Origin: Myxococcales bacterium
Lineage (GTDB): Bacteria; Myxococcota_A; Polyangia; Polyangiales; Polyangiaceae
Assembly (NCBI GenBank): GCA_016212965.1
Contig: JACRDA010000091.1
Span: 1-32,265, forward strand
Direction: 5' to 3'
DNA length: 32,265 nucleotides
Shown: piece by piece, positions 14,445-22,847 of the stretch
How the letters are laid out: each line of letters begins with the position of its first letter
Position numbering within the stretch: position 1 is the first letter of the stretch
The notes under the pieces: generated by a model
What the model saw: only the letters and a program-made list of their open reading frames with translations
Databases searched by the model: none
Told to the model about the DNA's origin: nothing
Position numbers and translations under genes: made by a program

Positions 14445-16260
14445 GGCGCAGGCGCGCGGCGAGCGCGATCGTGTCCAAGAGCAGCCGCGCGGCGCCGTCA
14501 CAGGACGCGAGGCCGCCTTCGGGGAGGCGCCCGTCCGCGCGCGTGACGAACGCGAGCACGAGGACCCGATCGCGCAGGGTCGCCGTGTCACGGAGCCCGA
14601 GCGACTCGCCGATCACCGCGAGCGCAGGCCCGTGGTAGCGGATGCGGGCGTCGCCTCCGTAGGTGCCGTAGACGAGGTCCGTGCGGTCCGCGCTCGCGCG
14701 CGCGACGCACTCGAGCAGCGCCGCGCCGAGCGGTGTCGTATCGGCGCTCTGCCCGAGGTCCACGTACGCCGTGGCGACGAAGACCGTGCCGGGACGCGCC
14801 GTGACCGGCCTGGCGGGAACCACCACGATCACCCGGTCGCACCGCTCGAGCGTCCTTCCCACCAGGCGCGCGAGCGGCGGCGGCTCCCGGGACCCGCTCG
14901 CATACACGAGACGCAGCGGCTGCCCCGCCGCGGTGCAGTCGGTCCACGGGACCTCGCCGGCCGCCCCGTCGCTCGGAAGCGCCCGGCCGCACAGGGCGTC
15001 CGCGAGCTCTCTCTGCACACCCGCACCGAGGACCACGCCGAGCGCCTGGCGCGGTGCCACATCTTCCGCAAAGAGGAACCGCGTGTCCCCGAGCGGGCGC
15101 GGTCCCGACCCGCGCGGGCCGAGGATCTCGCTCACGAGCCGCACGGCAGCGCGAGCCGGGTGCTCGGGCCACGGCCCCGGGGCCGACCCGAGCTCGTGGC
15201 GTGCAGAGGTGCGCACGCCGTTCCAGTCCACCTGCTGGTGCCACACCGACGTGCCATCGTGATCGATGGCGATCATCTCGAAGGGCGCGTCCGTCAGCTC
15301 GATCTTCCGGCCGGTGTCGGGCCGGGCGATCGTGACGTGGTAGCTCGTGTCACCCATGCAGTGCGTCACGTGGACCGCGAGATCCGTGCCCGGCAGCGCG
15401 TCGCAGAGCTCGAAGCTGTCCCACCCGTCGCCGGCGCAACCGACCCCGCGCGCCACGAGGTCGAGCCCGAGGCGCGCCATCGCCGCGCGGAAGAACGGGC
15501 GCTGCGACTCGGGAAGGGCGGCCTCCAGATCGGCCGCGCCGTCGAAGCGCACGATCGCGCCGCGCACCGCCGCCAGCACGAAGACCCCGTCGCTGCCCGA
15601 GCGGACGACGACCGCATCGTCGGATGCGACGGCATCGGGGATGGCGGCACCGAGCAGACGAAACCAGGCGCTCCGCCGGCTCGGCTCGTCCGGCAGGTGC
15701 CGGACGGCACGGACGGCGTTGCGAACCGCGGCATCCGAGCGCGGCAAGAGCGCGAGCGCGCTCGCGCACCAGCCCGAGAGCGCCGCGCGCGTCGGGGCAT
15801 CGAGCGACCGCGACGCGTCCGTCTGGACCGCAAGCCAGGCCGCGAGCCAGGTCGCGATGCGCTCGACGGTGGCCGCCCGCGGCTCGCTCCTCGCGCCGCC
15901 TGCGAGGCCGTAGATCACGGGGCAGGCGCTCGCCCTCGCGACGGCCGTGACGAGCACCGTCACGAGCGAGGCTCCGCTCGACGCCGTGGTCGCGTGGGCG
16001 CGACACCACGCCTCGATGGACGCGTCCGCGATCGCGACGAGCGTGGGGCCCCGCGCGTCGGCGCTCCCCGGCGCCATCGTGGCGAGCCCGAGCGCCACGG
16101 GCACGACGGAGGCCGGCTCCGAGAGCCGATCGCTCGTGCGCGCGACAACGGCCCGGAGCTCGTCGTCGCGATCGGAGAGCAGCTCGAGCATCCGGGCGCC
16201 GAGGGAGGCGAGGGTCGCGATCGCGGGCGCCTCGGCGGCCGACGCGAGCTCGCGCGCCAT
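14440..16260 (-). CDS. Large hypothetical protein, unknown family
   Basis: I do not recognise this 606-residue protein. From ATG 16258-16260 it has no signal peptide and no clear membrane segment. It is rich in Ala and Arg, with a helical N-terminal half (for example 'ATLASLGARMLELLSDRDDELRAVVART') and a mixed C-terminal half containing 'FEMIAIDHDGTSVWHQQVDW', 'VHVTHCMGDTSYHVTIA', and 'LVYGTYGGDARIRYHGPALAV'. It may be a cytosolic enzyme or scaffold of unknown activity. Just upstream, another frame starting at ATG 16329-16331 reads 'MSKRFDPLVFDDLRVRVARALGQP', a plausible protein start that would join this gene through a one-base frameshift near 16260. If so, the true protein is about 24 residues longer. 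Confidence 0.6.
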   Translation of the reverse strand: MARELASAAEAPAIATLASLGARMLELLSDRDDELRAVVARTSDRLSEPASVVPVALGLATMAPGSADARGPTLVAIADASIEAWCRAHATTASSGASLVTVLVTAVARASACPVIYGLAGGARSEPRAATVERIATWLAAWLAVQTDASRSLDAPTRAALSGWCASALALLPRSDAAVRNAVRAVRHLPDEPSRRSAWFRLLGAAIPDAVASDDAVVVRSGSDGVFVLAAVRGAIVRFDGAADLEAALPESQRPFFRAAMARLGLDLVARGVGCAGDGWDSFELCDALPGTDLAVHVTHCMGDTSYHVTIARPDTGRKIELTDAPFEMIAIDHDGTSVWHQQVDWNGVRTSARHELGSAPGPWPEHPARAAVRLVSEILGPRGSGPRPLGDTRFLFAEDVAPRQALGVVLGAGVQRELADALCGRALPSDGAAGEVPWTDCTAAGQPLRLVYASGSREPPPLARLVGRTLERCDRVIVVVPARPVTARPGTVFVATAYVDLGQSADTTPLGAALLECVARASADRTDLVYGTYGGDARIRYHGPALAVIGESLGLRDTATLRDRVLVLAFVTRADGRLPEGGLASCDGAARLLLDTIALAARLRP

Positions 16261-16383
16261 GGTTGCCCGAGGGCCCGCGCGACCCTGACGCGGAGGTCGT
16301 CGAAGACGAGCGGGTCGAAGCGCTTGCTCATCGCCGCAAGAAGGCGAGGCGGCCGGCACGCCCGGTCGACTCGCCGACGTCCG

Positions 16384-16689
16384 TCAGCGCGCGGCGCCGC
16401 CCTTCCGAGCCTTGCCGCGACGCGCCTTGGCGGGCGCCCGGTCGACGGCCTTGCCGCCCTTCGGGCCGGACACCTTCACCGCGGTCACGCGCCGCGCGGC
16501 GGCAAGTTGCTCGTCCCGACATGCGCTCTCCAGATCGGGCGCGTTCTTCGCGGCCCAGAAGCGCAGGGCGTAACGGATGGCGTCCGCGCTCGTGTCCATG
16601 TCCGGCCGGACCCTGCGGATGTGCTCCGCGAGCGCGAGCTCGCGTGGCGAGAGCGCGACGGTGACCTTGTGGTGGCGTTCGGTTGTCAT
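16384..16689 (-). CDS. Ribbon-helix-helix-like small protein with basic tail
   Basis: The 101-residue protein starts at ATG 16687-16689. Residues 5-55 fit a ribbon-helix-helix fold: 'HHKVTVALSPRELALAEHIRR' as strand and first helix, then 'DTSADAIRYALRFWAA' as the second helix. The last 35 residues are Lys/Arg/Ala/Gly-rich ('KGGKAVDRAPAKARRGKARKGG') and probably bind DNA non-specifically. This suggests a small DNA-binding regulator of the CopG/Arc sort. No toxin gene sits next to it. No ribosome site is visible. The target is unknown. Confidence 0.55.
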   Translation of the reverse strand: MTTERHHKVTVALSPRELALAEHIRRVRPDMDTSADAIRYALRFWAAKNAPDLESACRDEQLAAARRVTAVKVSGPKGGKAVDRAPAKARRGKARKGGAAR

Positions 16690-16753
16690 GGCGCTGTCTA
16701 TCGCCCCGCGCGCACCGGGTGTCGAGCGCTCGGCGTCGGGGGCCGTCGGGGGC

Positions 16754-17140
16754 TCAGGCCCGAGCGAGCTTGCCGCGCACTTCGTCTACGAAGGCCTCGG
16801 GCTCCTCGAGCGAGAGCGTGCAGACGCCGAAGCGCGCCGTCAGCTTGAAGAGCACGCGGAACGGGAGCTGCTCGGCGAGCTCGAGGCGCACGATGCCGCG
16901 CGTCGAGCCCACATACGCGATGCCGCCGCCGCCGATCCGCACCCCGCCGCCGAGGTACCAGGCCCACTCACCCGGCGCGACCCCGCGGATCGCGGAAAGC
17001 GGGATGCGCTCGTCGGCGAGGCCGAACACGACGTGCACCTCGCGGTCGTCGACCTCGACGTAGCTGCGCCCCTTGGTCGCGGCGATGATCAGCAAGGGCA
17101 GGCGGATGATGGGATCCCGGCGAATGGCGTAGCGGCCCAT
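16754..17140 (-). CDS. Hypothetical protein, PH-like beta domain
   Basis: The 128-residue protein starts at ATG 17138-17140 behind CCGGAGG. The sequence alternates beta strands: 'SYVEVDDREVHVVFGLADERIPLSAIRGV', 'WYLGGGVRIGGGGIAYVGSTRGIVRLEL', then 'LFKLTARFGVCTLSLEEPEAFVDEVR'. This order, with 'ERIPLSAIRGV' and a terminal helix after 'LSLEEPEAFV', resembles bacterial PH-like domains. There is no signal peptide and no transmembrane stretch beyond a short hydrophobic run near residues 12-22. Function is unknown. A second PH-like protein occurs at 28576-29082. Confidence 0.55.
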   Translation of the reverse strand: MGRYAIRRDPIIRLPLLIIAATKGRSYVEVDDREVHVVFGLADERIPLSAIRGVAPGEWAWYLGGGVRIGGGGIAYVGSTRGIVRLELAEQLPFRVLFKLTARFGVCTLSLEEPEAFVDEVRGKLARA

Positions 17141-17222
17141 GACGACCTCCGGCCCCGGGCGTACACCCGCCGGTCGGGGGCCTCAACGGCGTGGCCCGCG
17201 GGGACGCCGACCGGACGCGGCG

Positions 17223-19097
17223 CTACGCGCCCGCCACGCCCGCGTCGATCCCCGCCTTGATCTCGCTCCAGTAGGCCCGCGCGGCGCCCGAGCGATCCTG
17301 GTCGAAGCGACGCAGCCATGCGTCGAGCTCGGGCGCGTCCGACGTCGTGAGGCGCACCTCGGCGAGGTAGCGGTGCAGGATCTCCTCGACCCGGGCCGTC
17401 TCCCAGGGCTGCGCCCGGCCGGTCGCGTGGATGCGCCGGGCGAGCCGCTTGTGCACGTCGACGTAGTCGAGCTCGAGGCCGAGGTGGCCCGTCACGATCT
17501 GCGCCCAGAGATCCTCGGCCCAGCCGCGGTGAAAACGACACATGCCGGCGTTGTCGAGCGTCAGCTCGGCCACGAGCCTCTCGGCGCACTTGTGGCCGAG
17601 CGCGCGCGGCGCGTGGAAGTCGAAGCCGTAGTAGACGTAGTACTTGCCCATGAGCGCGGCGGGGCTGAACATCCCCGGGACCCAGTACTGGTTGGGCACC
17701 ATCCAGCCGTCGTCGCCGTTGGCCAGGTACACGGCGCGGCGCTTTGCGTCGGGGCCGAGCGCGCGGGCCGCGGCGCGCATGCCGCGGCCGAGCAGGTGAC
17801 CCTCGGTCATCGTGAGATCGAGCAGGGCCATCGCGATGCGCTCGTTGTGCTCGGAGCTCGCGACCGGGTCGAAGCCCTCGGGCTCGAAGATCGGCCGGTC
17901 GGGCACGCCCGCGGGCAGGCCGAGCGTCTGCTTGTCGAGCACGCCGTCGGCCAGGCATTCCATGAGCCACGCGAGCTGCCCGCCGATCTGGATGGCGTCG
18001 AAGCCGTAGGCGTCGGCGTGGTGGTTGATGCGCTCGGCGGAGCGCTGGTCGAACACGCCGATGAGCGGGCCCATGGTGGCGTAGGGCTCGTAGTCCTTCT
18101 TGTAGGGGCCGTGGAGCTTCTTGCACGTCGCGGCGCAGGGCTCGCCGCAGTTGGCCTGCTGCTTGGCCTCGATGGTCTCGGTGTTGAACTGGCGGAGGTA
18201 GTGGTCGCGCACCAGGCGCTTCCAGAGCTCCATGCGCCGCTCGGGCTCCCAGCTCACCGAGCGGTAGTTGAACGAGAGCATCAGCTCGCTCAGCTTGGCG
18301 TAGTTCGAGCCGAAGGTGCCGCCGGTCGCGAACTTCGGGTCGAAGCGGTACTTCACGGTGGCCTCGAGATCGACGAGCTTCATCGACTTGGAGAAGCGGT
18401 TCTGGAAGTACCCGTCGGCCTCGGCGCGGTCGCTGAGGTCCTCGTCCTCGAAGTCGCCGCCGTAGACGATGGCGCAGACGTTGTGCTGCCCGAGCATCTG
18501 CGTCCCCATGCCGCCGCGCCCCGCCCAGCAGTCGACGGCGGTGATCTTCCCGCGCTGCGTCTTGCTCGAGCCGATCGCGCCGAACTGCGTGCGGCGCGCG
18601 GACGGTCCGACCCCGAGCACGCGCGGCGTGCCGCCGCGGTCCCAGAGGCGCTCGAACACGTGCTGCTGCAGCGCATAGAAGCCGTGATGCTCGCCGCCCT
18701 CGCGCCAGATGGCCTCGAGATCCAGCGCCACGAGCGTCACCTTCGGATCGTGCCCGCGCTCGCCGGACAGCACGATCGCCGTGGGCTTCGCCGCGCGGCC
18801 CGTCAGGGTCAGGAACGAGATGCCGATCCCGTCCCAGATGAGCGAGGCGCCCCCCACCGTCGACACGTAGAAGCCGCCCCACACCGGCGAGCGGCCCGCG
18901 ACGACCAGGCGGTTGGAGCCGGGCACGATGCTGCCCGCGAGCACGCCGGAGCCGATCACCAGGCAGTCGCGCTCGTGCACGCGGTCGAAGGCGAAGTCCA
19001 CCGGGCCGACCACGTCGGGAAAGCCGTGCTCCGACAGGCTGGTGGACCCGGTGCCGACGTCGATGTGGAGGGCGCGTTGCGAGAGCTGCCTCGGCAT
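17223..19097 (-). CDS. Aldehyde:ferredoxin oxidoreductase family enzyme (tungsten/molybdopterin)
   Basis: This is a 624-residue enzyme of the AOR family, which binds a bis-pterin tungsten or molybdenum cofactor and a [4Fe-4S] cluster and oxidises aldehydes or acts in related low-potential electron transfer. Family blocks visible are 'SNRLVVAGRSPVWGGFYVSTVGG', 'CWAGRGGMGTQMLGQHN', 'YEPYATMGPLIGVFDQRSAE', 'YGFDAIQIGGQLAWLMECL' and the C-terminal 'NAGMCRFHRGWAED'. The cluster cysteines are Cys317, Cys321, Cys325 and Cys520. Their spacing, Cx3Cx3C, differs from the Cx2Cx3C of the classical Pyrococcus AOR. The 'KDYEPY..MGPL.G.FDQR' stretch recalls the BamB group. No ferredoxin, cofactor-synthesis or electron-transfer subunit gene is beside it. 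Start ATG 19095-19097; no ribosome site is seen. Confidence 0.85.
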   Translation of the reverse strand: MPRQLSQRALHIDVGTGSTSLSEHGFPDVVGPVDFAFDRVHERDCLVIGSGVLAGSIVPGSNRLVVAGRSPVWGGFYVSTVGGASLIWDGIGISFLTLTGRAAKPTAIVLSGERGHDPKVTLVALDLEAIWREGGEHHGFYALQQHVFERLWDRGGTPRVLGVGPSARRTQFGAIGSSKTQRGKITAVDCWAGRGGMGTQMLGQHNVCAIVYGGDFEDEDLSDRAEADGYFQNRFSKSMKLVDLEATVKYRFDPKFATGGTFGSNYAKLSELMLSFNYRSVSWEPERRMELWKRLVRDHYLRQFNTETIEAKQQANCGEPCAATCKKLHGPYKKDYEPYATMGPLIGVFDQRSAERINHHADAYGFDAIQIGGQLAWLMECLADGVLDKQTLGLPAGVPDRPIFEPEGFDPVASSEHNERIAMALLDLTMTEGHLLGRGMRAAARALGPDAKRRAVYLANGDDGWMVPNQYWVPGMFSPAALMGKYYVYYGFDFHAPRALGHKCAERLVAELTLDNAGMCRFHRGWAEDLWAQIVTGHLGLELDYVDVHKRLARRIHATGRAQPWETARVEEILHRYLAEVRLTTSDAPELDAWLRRFDQDRSGAARAYWSEIKAGIDAGVAGA

Positions 19098-19170
19098 GGG
19101 CGCCGATTATGGCCTCGTGCGGCCCCCGCGCGGGAGTCTTTCGGGCCGACCCGGCCGGCGGGCGGGCTCG

Positions 19171-20157
19171 TCAGGCGACGACGAGCGCGCTCGCCATGCT
19201 GCGGTTCGCGGCCACGGCCTCGCCGTCGCGCCCGGCCACGAGCAGCCCGACGTCGATCTCGGTCGGGAAGAGCGCGACGCCGCGCTCGGCCGCCGCGCGG
19301 GCCGGCACCCCCGCCGCGAGCCAGTCGTGGACGGTCTTCGCGAGGAGGCGCCGCACGATGTGCTCGCCGACGCCGGTCGCCGCGACGGCGCCGTGCTCGC
19401 CGGCGTACACGCCGCAGCCCATGAGGGGCGAGTCGCCCACGCGGCCGCGCAGCATGTAGAGCGTGCCGCCCGTCGAGGCGGTCGCGCAGAAGCGCCCGGA
19501 CGCGTCGCGCACGACCGCGCCCACGGTGCCGGCCGCCGCGCTCTTCCGCTCGTTCGGCGGCGCGCCCGGATCGACGGGCACGGCCTCGCCGTCCTCGCCG
19601 ATGCGCATGCCCTTCGGCGCGACGCGCATCACCGGGCTCGGGAAGTTCCAGTAGCGCTCGAGCTCGAGCGCACGCCACGGCTCGGCATCCTCGGCGAGCG
19701 TCCCGTCGCCGTAGCCCTGGAGCTCGGCCATGGCGCGATCCCATTTCGCCACGGCGCGCGGCGTGACGGGGTCGAAGAGGGCGAAGCCTACCCGGCGCGC
19801 GAAGGCCGTTGCACCCTCCCCCACCAGCATGAGGTGCGGGGTCTCCATCACCCGGGCGGCGACGAGGATGGGGTTCTTCACCCGCTCGATGCACGCGACC
19901 GCGCCGAAGCGCCCGTCGCTCGCCATGACCGAGGCGTCCATCTGCACGAGCCGCCCGTCGAAGCGCAGGTTCGAGCCCGTGCCGGCGTTGAAGCGCACGT
20001 CGTCCTCGAGCGCCACCGTGGCGGCGAGCGCGGCGGCGAGCGCGTCGCCGCCGCGGCGGAGCACCTCGGCCGCGCGCTCGGCCGCGGCGCGGCAACCGTC
20101 CGAGTGCTCGGCTGCCGAGGCGGCTCCGCCGTGCGTGAGGATCGCGGTGGTCGTCAT
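19171..20157 (-). CDS. iaaA: Plant-type isoaspartyl peptidase / asparaginase
   Basis: The 328-residue Ntn-hydrolase starts at ATG 20155-20157; its ATGA overlaps the cphA stop. It begins 'LTHGGA' as expected for the family. The autocleavage site Gly-Thr lies in 'SAAAGTVGAVVRD', making Thr211 the likely nucleophile, and 'CATASTGGTLYMLRGRVGDSPLMGCGVYA' is the strongly conserved region after it. The enzyme hydrolyses beta-aspartyl dipeptides or asparagine. Lying immediately after cphB and cphA, its job is almost certainly splitting beta-Asp-Arg from cyanophycin into Asp and Arg. The 211/117 split into alpha and beta parts is normal, so activity is expected. Confidence 0.9.
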   Translation of the reverse strand: MTTTAILTHGGAASAAEHSDGCRAAAERAAEVLRRGGDALAAALAATVALEDDVRFNAGTGSNLRFDGRLVQMDASVMASDGRFGAVACIERVKNPILVAARVMETPHLMLVGEGATAFARRVGFALFDPVTPRAVAKWDRAMAELQGYGDGTLAEDAEPWRALELERYWNFPSPVMRVAPKGMRIGEDGEAVPVDPGAPPNERKSAAAGTVGAVVRDASGRFCATASTGGTLYMLRGRVGDSPLMGCGVYAGEHGAVAATGVGEHIVRRLLAKTVHDWLAAGVPARAAAERGVALFPTEIDVGLLVAGRDGEAVAANRSMASALVVA

Positions 20158-22847
20158 GCGCGATCGACCTCCCCGTGCAGATCCGGCAGGCTGCGCGTGT
20201 CGTCCGTGCTCGGCCGCTCGCGGCCCCAGTAGATGACCTGCTTCCAGGTCGTGGCCGGGTCGTCGGCGAAGATGACGACGAGGTCGCCCTCCTTCGCCAG
20301 CCCGAGCGCGTGGGCGATGCCGTCGCGCTCGTTCTGGAAGGCGAACAGCCGGTCCTCGGCGATCCCCCCTTCGCGCGCGCCGTCGACGAGCAGGGCGGCG
20401 AGCGAGCCCGGAGCGCGGCCGCGGATGTTCGAGTCCTCCTTGGCGATGAAGACGTCGAAGCCCGACGCGGCGACGCGCCCGAGCTCGCGGATGTCCTGGT
20501 CGCGCCGGTCGCCGGCCGCCGCCACGACCCCGATCGCGCGGTTCTTGCGCAGGCTCTTGACGAGCTCGACCATCGCCGTCATCGCCGCCGCGTTGTGGCC
20601 GTAGTCGACGATGACCCGGAAGGGGTGCTCGTCGAACACGTTGCACCGGCCCGGCGTCTGGAAGAACGAGGTCGTGAAGGTGCGCAGGCCCTGGCGGATG
20701 TGCTCGAGCGACACGTTCATCGAGAAGGCCACGGCCGCCGCCGCGAGCGCGTTCTCGACGTTGAACTTCGCCTTGCCTTCGAGGGTCGCGGGGATGAGGT
20801 GCGTCCAGGTGAGCGGGATGTGCCGGTCGCCGTCGTAGATGCTGAGCATGTCGCCGTTCACGCCCTGCTCGATGACCGCGGCGCGCCCGCCCTTCTGCAC
20901 GTGGGCGCGCACGGTCGCGTTCGTGGCCGAGCGGGAGAAGAACATGATGCGGCCCTCGGCCTTGTCCACCATCGCGGCGGTGAGCGGGTCGTCGGCGTTG
21001 AGCACGGAGGTGCCGTTGTCGTGCACCACCTCGACCACCAGGCGCTTGACGAAGGCGAGGTCCGTCAGCGTCTCGACGCCGCGCAGGCCGAGGTGGTCGC
21101 TCGTCACGTTCATCACGCAGCCGACGTCGCAGCGATCCCAGCCGAGTCCCTCGCGCAAGATGCCGCCGCGCGCCGTCTCGAGCACCGCGGCGTCGACCGT
21201 CGGGTCCGTCAGGACGACGCGCGCGCTCCACGGGCCGGTCATGTCGCCCTTCAAGACGCGCTCGCCGTCGATGTAGATGCCGTCGCTCGTGGTCAGGCCC
21301 ACGCGCTTGCCGGCCATCTTGAGGATGTGCGCCACCATGCGACTCGTCGTCGTCTTGCCGTTCGTGCCGGTGATGGCCGCGAGCGGGATGCGCGAGGGCT
21401 TGCCCGTCGGGTAGAGCATGTCGACGACCGGCCCGGCCACGTCGCGCGGCTTTCCCTCCGTGGGCGCCAGGTGCATGCGGAAGCCGGGCGCCGCGTTGAC
21501 CTCCACGATGACGCCGCGGCTCTCGCGCAGCGAGCGCGAGATGTCGGGGCAGATGAGGTCGATGCCCGCCACGTCGAGCCCGATGACCTTGGCGGCGCGG
21601 GCCGCGATCTCGCCGTTGTCCGGGTGGATGACGTCGGTGCGGTCGACCGCCGTCCCGCCGGTCGAGAGGTTGCCGGTGGAGCGCAGCGCGAACATCGCGC
21701 CCGCCGGCAGCACCGTCTCCTTCGTGTGGCCCGCGAGGGCGAGGAGCCGCTCGGCCTGGTGATCGAAGACGATCTGCGTCAGCACCTTCTCGTGCCCGAC
21801 GCCGCGGCGCGGATCGGCGTTCACCTTGTCGACCAGCGCGGCGATGGTGCTCCGGCCGTCGCCGACGACGTGCCCGGGCACGCGCTCGGCGACGGCCACC
21901 ACCTGGCCGCCCACCACGAGCACGCGGTGGTCGCGCCCCTCGCAGTACTGCTCGACGAGCACGTAGCTCGACAGCTCCCACGCCTTGACGAAGGCGTCGC
22001 GCACCGCAGCTTCGTCGCGCAGGTTGAGCGCGACCCCGCGACCGTGGGAGAGGTCCATCGGCTTGACGACGACGGGAAAACCGATGCGGCGCGCCACCTC
22101 GACGGCCTCCTCGGCCGAGTGCACGCGCTCCTGCTGCGGCACCGGCAGGCCGGCGCGCTCGAGCAGCGAGTTCGTCAGTTGCTTGTCTTGCGCGATCTCG
22201 ACCGCGATGTGGCGGGTCTGGCTCGTGATGGTCGCCTGGATGCGCTGCTGGTAGCAGCCCCAGCCGAGCTGCACGAGGCTCTGGCGGTTCAGCCGCAGGG
22301 TCGGGATGCCCCGGCTCTTCGCCTCCTCCACGAGGCTGCGCGTGGACGGCCCGAGCGCCACGCGCTCGGCGAGCCGCGCGAGCGCATCGAGCTCCGCCCG
22401 CAGGTTCGTCGCCGGCTCGAGCTTGTCCGCAAAACCGGTGGGCAGGATGCTCCGCAGGTAGCGGAGCGCGATGTCGCCGGCCAGCAGGCCGACCTCCTCG
22501 TCCTCGAAGCTGTAGATGACGTGGTAGACGCCGTGGCGCCCCTCGCTGCGCGTCTTGCCGTAGGTCACCGGCGTGCCGGCGAGGCACTGCAGCTCGAGCG
22601 CCACGTGCTCGAGGATGTGGCCGAACCAGGTGCCGTCGCGCAGCCGCCGCACGAAGCCCCCCGGCTCGCCGTAGGAGCAGCCGTGCTCGTGCAGGGAAGG
22701 CACGTCGTCGAGCAGCTGGTCCACGAAGCGGGGGATGCGGTTGCTCGGGTGGTCCTCGAGCTCGCCGAGATCCAGCGTGAGCCGGACCACCGGGCGATAG
22801 CCGTAGGGGCTGGGGCCGCGGTAGACACGCGTTTCGTCGAGCTTCAC
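20154..22847 (-). CDS. cphA: Cyanophycin synthetase
   Basis: This 897-residue enzyme makes multi-L-arginyl-poly-L-aspartate without a ribosome, using ATP. The start is GTG 22845-22847, supported by GAGGAG seven bases upstream and by the family's N-terminal 'LDETRVYRGPSPYGYRP'. The N-domain ('GTWFGHILEHVALELQCLAGTPV') is followed by an ATP-grasp domain at about 220-490 ('GFPVVVKPMDLSHGRGVALNL', 'EGRDHRVLVVGGQVVAV', 'VNAAPGFRMH'). The Mur-ligase-like part has the P-loop 'ITGTNGKTTTSRM' at about 495-505. Length is as usual. The GTG overlaps the cphB stop (GTGA) and its own stop overlaps the peptidase ATG. The polymer is a nitrogen and carbon reserve in the cytoplasm. Confidence 0.96.
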   Translation of the reverse strand: MKLDETRVYRGPSPYGYRPVVRLTLDLGELEDHPSNRIPRFVDQLLDDVPSLHEHGCSYGEPGGFVRRLRDGTWFGHILEHVALELQCLAGTPVTYGKTRSEGRHGVYHVIYSFEDEEVGLLAGDIALRYLRSILPTGFADKLEPATNLRAELDALARLAERVALGPSTRSLVEEAKSRGIPTLRLNRQSLVQLGWGCYQQRIQATITSQTRHIAVEIAQDKQLTNSLLERAGLPVPQQERVHSAEEAVEVARRIGFPVVVKPMDLSHGRGVALNLRDEAAVRDAFVKAWELSSYVLVEQYCEGRDHRVLVVGGQVVAVAERVPGHVVGDGRSTIAALVDKVNADPRRGVGHEKVLTQIVFDHQAERLLALAGHTKETVLPAGAMFALRSTGNLSTGGTAVDRTDVIHPDNGEIAARAAKVIGLDVAGIDLICPDISRSLRESRGVIVEVNAAPGFRMHLAPTEGKPRDVAGPVVDMLYPTGKPSRIPLAAITGTNGKTTTSRMVAHILKMAGKRVGLTTSDGIYIDGERVLKGDMTGPWSARVVLTDPTVDAAVLETARGGILREGLGWDRCDVGCVMNVTSDHLGLRGVETLTDLAFVKRLVVEVVHDNGTSVLNADDPLTAAMVDKAEGRIMFFSRSATNATVRAHVQKGGRAAVIEQGVNGDMLSIYDGDRHIPLTWTHLIPATLEGKAKFNVENALAAAAVAFSMNVSLEHIRQGLRTFTTSFFQTPGRCNVFDEHPFRVIVDYGHNAAAMTAMVELVKSLRKNRAIGVVAAAGDRRDQDIRELGRVAASGFDVFIAKEDSNIRGRAPGSLAALLVDGAREGGIAEDRLFAFQNERDGIAHALGLAKEGDLVVIFADDPATTWKQVIYWGRERPSTDDTRSLPDLHGEVDRA

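Noticed and set aside
19144..19156. Small hairpin between the AOR and isoaspartyl peptidase genes as a terminator of the cph operon
   Set aside because: Arms are five bases with a three-base loop and no T-tract; similar pairs are common by chance here.
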